Shown: piece after piece, positions 6,133-6,383 of the stretch
Layout of the letters: each line of letters begins with the position of its first letter
Numbering within the stretch: the first letter of the stretch is position 1
Assembly (NCBI GenBank): GCA_937969125.1
Contig: CALBVA010000140.1
Span: forward strand, 1 to 6,383
Source: an uncultured Verrucomicrobiales bacterium
GTDB taxonomy: Bacteria > Verrucomicrobiota > Verrucomicrobiia > Verrucomicrobiales > Akkermansiaceae
Length of the DNA stretch: 6,383 nucleotides
Reading direction: 5' to 3'
The notes under the pieces: model-generated
The model's input: the letters and a program-made list of their open reading frames with translations, nothing else
Told to the model about the DNA's origin: nothing
Database searches by the model: none
Made by a program: the position numbers and the translations under genes

Positions 6133-6383
6133 TTAATACGGGTTCCCTTGGGCAGATCGCCCTTCTTAATCATTCGCTTCATCGCAGGGATGCGAAATTG
6201 ATCTGAAACGGGGAATCCTTCATCGAAGAGTTTCTCACCCGCCTTCTTCTGCTTCGGAGTGAGCTTTTTCAAGACATCAGCCTGACGCCGCTTCACTTTT
6301 TTCAGAGGAACGCCGGTCAGACGGTCGGCGGCGGCGAGAGTAGCTGCATAGCCTTTGACCAAATCTCGATCTGCCTTTTGATT
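6117..6383 (-). CDS. Unrecognised strongly basic protein, 3' part only (5' end beyond right window edge)
   Basis: The frame stays open from the stop at 6117-6119 to the window edge, giving 88 visible residues. A TTG at 6362 could start a shorter protein, but the coding frame continues upstream of it, so I treat the gene as truncated by the window. I do not recognise the family. About 25 of the 88 residues are Lys or Arg against about 10 Asp or Glu, a net charge near +15. Segments include LTGVPLKKVKRRQADVLKKL, LTPKQKKAGEKLFDEGF, and the end PKGTRIKRRAD. There is no membrane segment in the visible part. The charge would suit nucleic acid or ribosome association, or a basic tail on a larger protein; this is speculation. 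It is convergent with the PDZ gene, with one base between the stop codons. Confidence 0.5.
   Translation of the reverse strand, partial: NQKADRDLVKGYAATLAAADRLTGVPLKKVKRRQADVLKKLTPKQKKAGEKLFDEGFPVSDQFRIPAMKRMIKKGDLPKGTRIKRRAD

Overview
The window is an ordinary-looking chromosomal stretch, probably from a member of the Verrucomicrobiota (PVC superphylum). The main taxonomic clue is a 127-residue protein at 896-1279 that I recognise as the Minf_1886 family, a small uncharacterised family of Verrucomicrobia and Planctomycetes. Base composition in the first two thirds is GC-rich (64% by hand count over 1501-1620), and almost no gene start has a convincing Shine-Dalgarno sequence. I see no insertion sequence, tRNA, rRNA, CRISPR array or phage gene, and no gene-free stretch longer than 300 bases.

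Layout. (1) Positions 2-805 (+) hold the C-terminal 267 codons of the primary sigma factor RpoD, cut by the left edge and followed by a clear intrinsic terminator at 822-855. (2) Positions 896-3401 (+) hold three co-directional genes. The Minf_1886-family gene overlaps by four bases (GTGA) a membrane UbiA-type prenyltransferase of an EboC-like subtype. After a gap of about 74 bases comes a zinc-dependent M14-type succinylglutamate desuccinylase/aspartoacylase-like protein. (3) On the minus strand, 3423-4493 encodes a stand-alone phosphate acetyl/butyryl-transferase-type protein, convergent with the hydrolase. (4) Divergent from it is a PHP-family histidinol-phosphatase (4571-5386, +). It is followed by a secreted PDZ-domain protein (5429-6115, +). 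(5) The right edge holds the 3' part of a strongly basic, unrecognised protein on the minus strand (6117-6383), with one base between its stop codon and that of the PDZ gene.

How they work together. RpoD is the housekeeping sigma factor and is separated from its neighbours by the terminator. The Minf_1886/UbiA pair looks translationally coupled, so a shared membrane-associated task is a reasonable inference, but neither substrate can be named. The acyl-phosphate enzyme and the histidinol-phosphatase are classed as central metabolism and histidine synthesis, and they share a 77-base divergent control region. No partner such as ackA or another his gene is visible. The PDZ protein and its convergent neighbour are lysine-rich and less GC-rich than the rest.

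No complete novel system is evident. The leads most worth a second look are the coupled Minf_1886/EboC-like UbiA pair, the unusual motifs of that UbiA protein, and the substitutions at the expected catalytic positions of the phosphotransacetylase-like protein.
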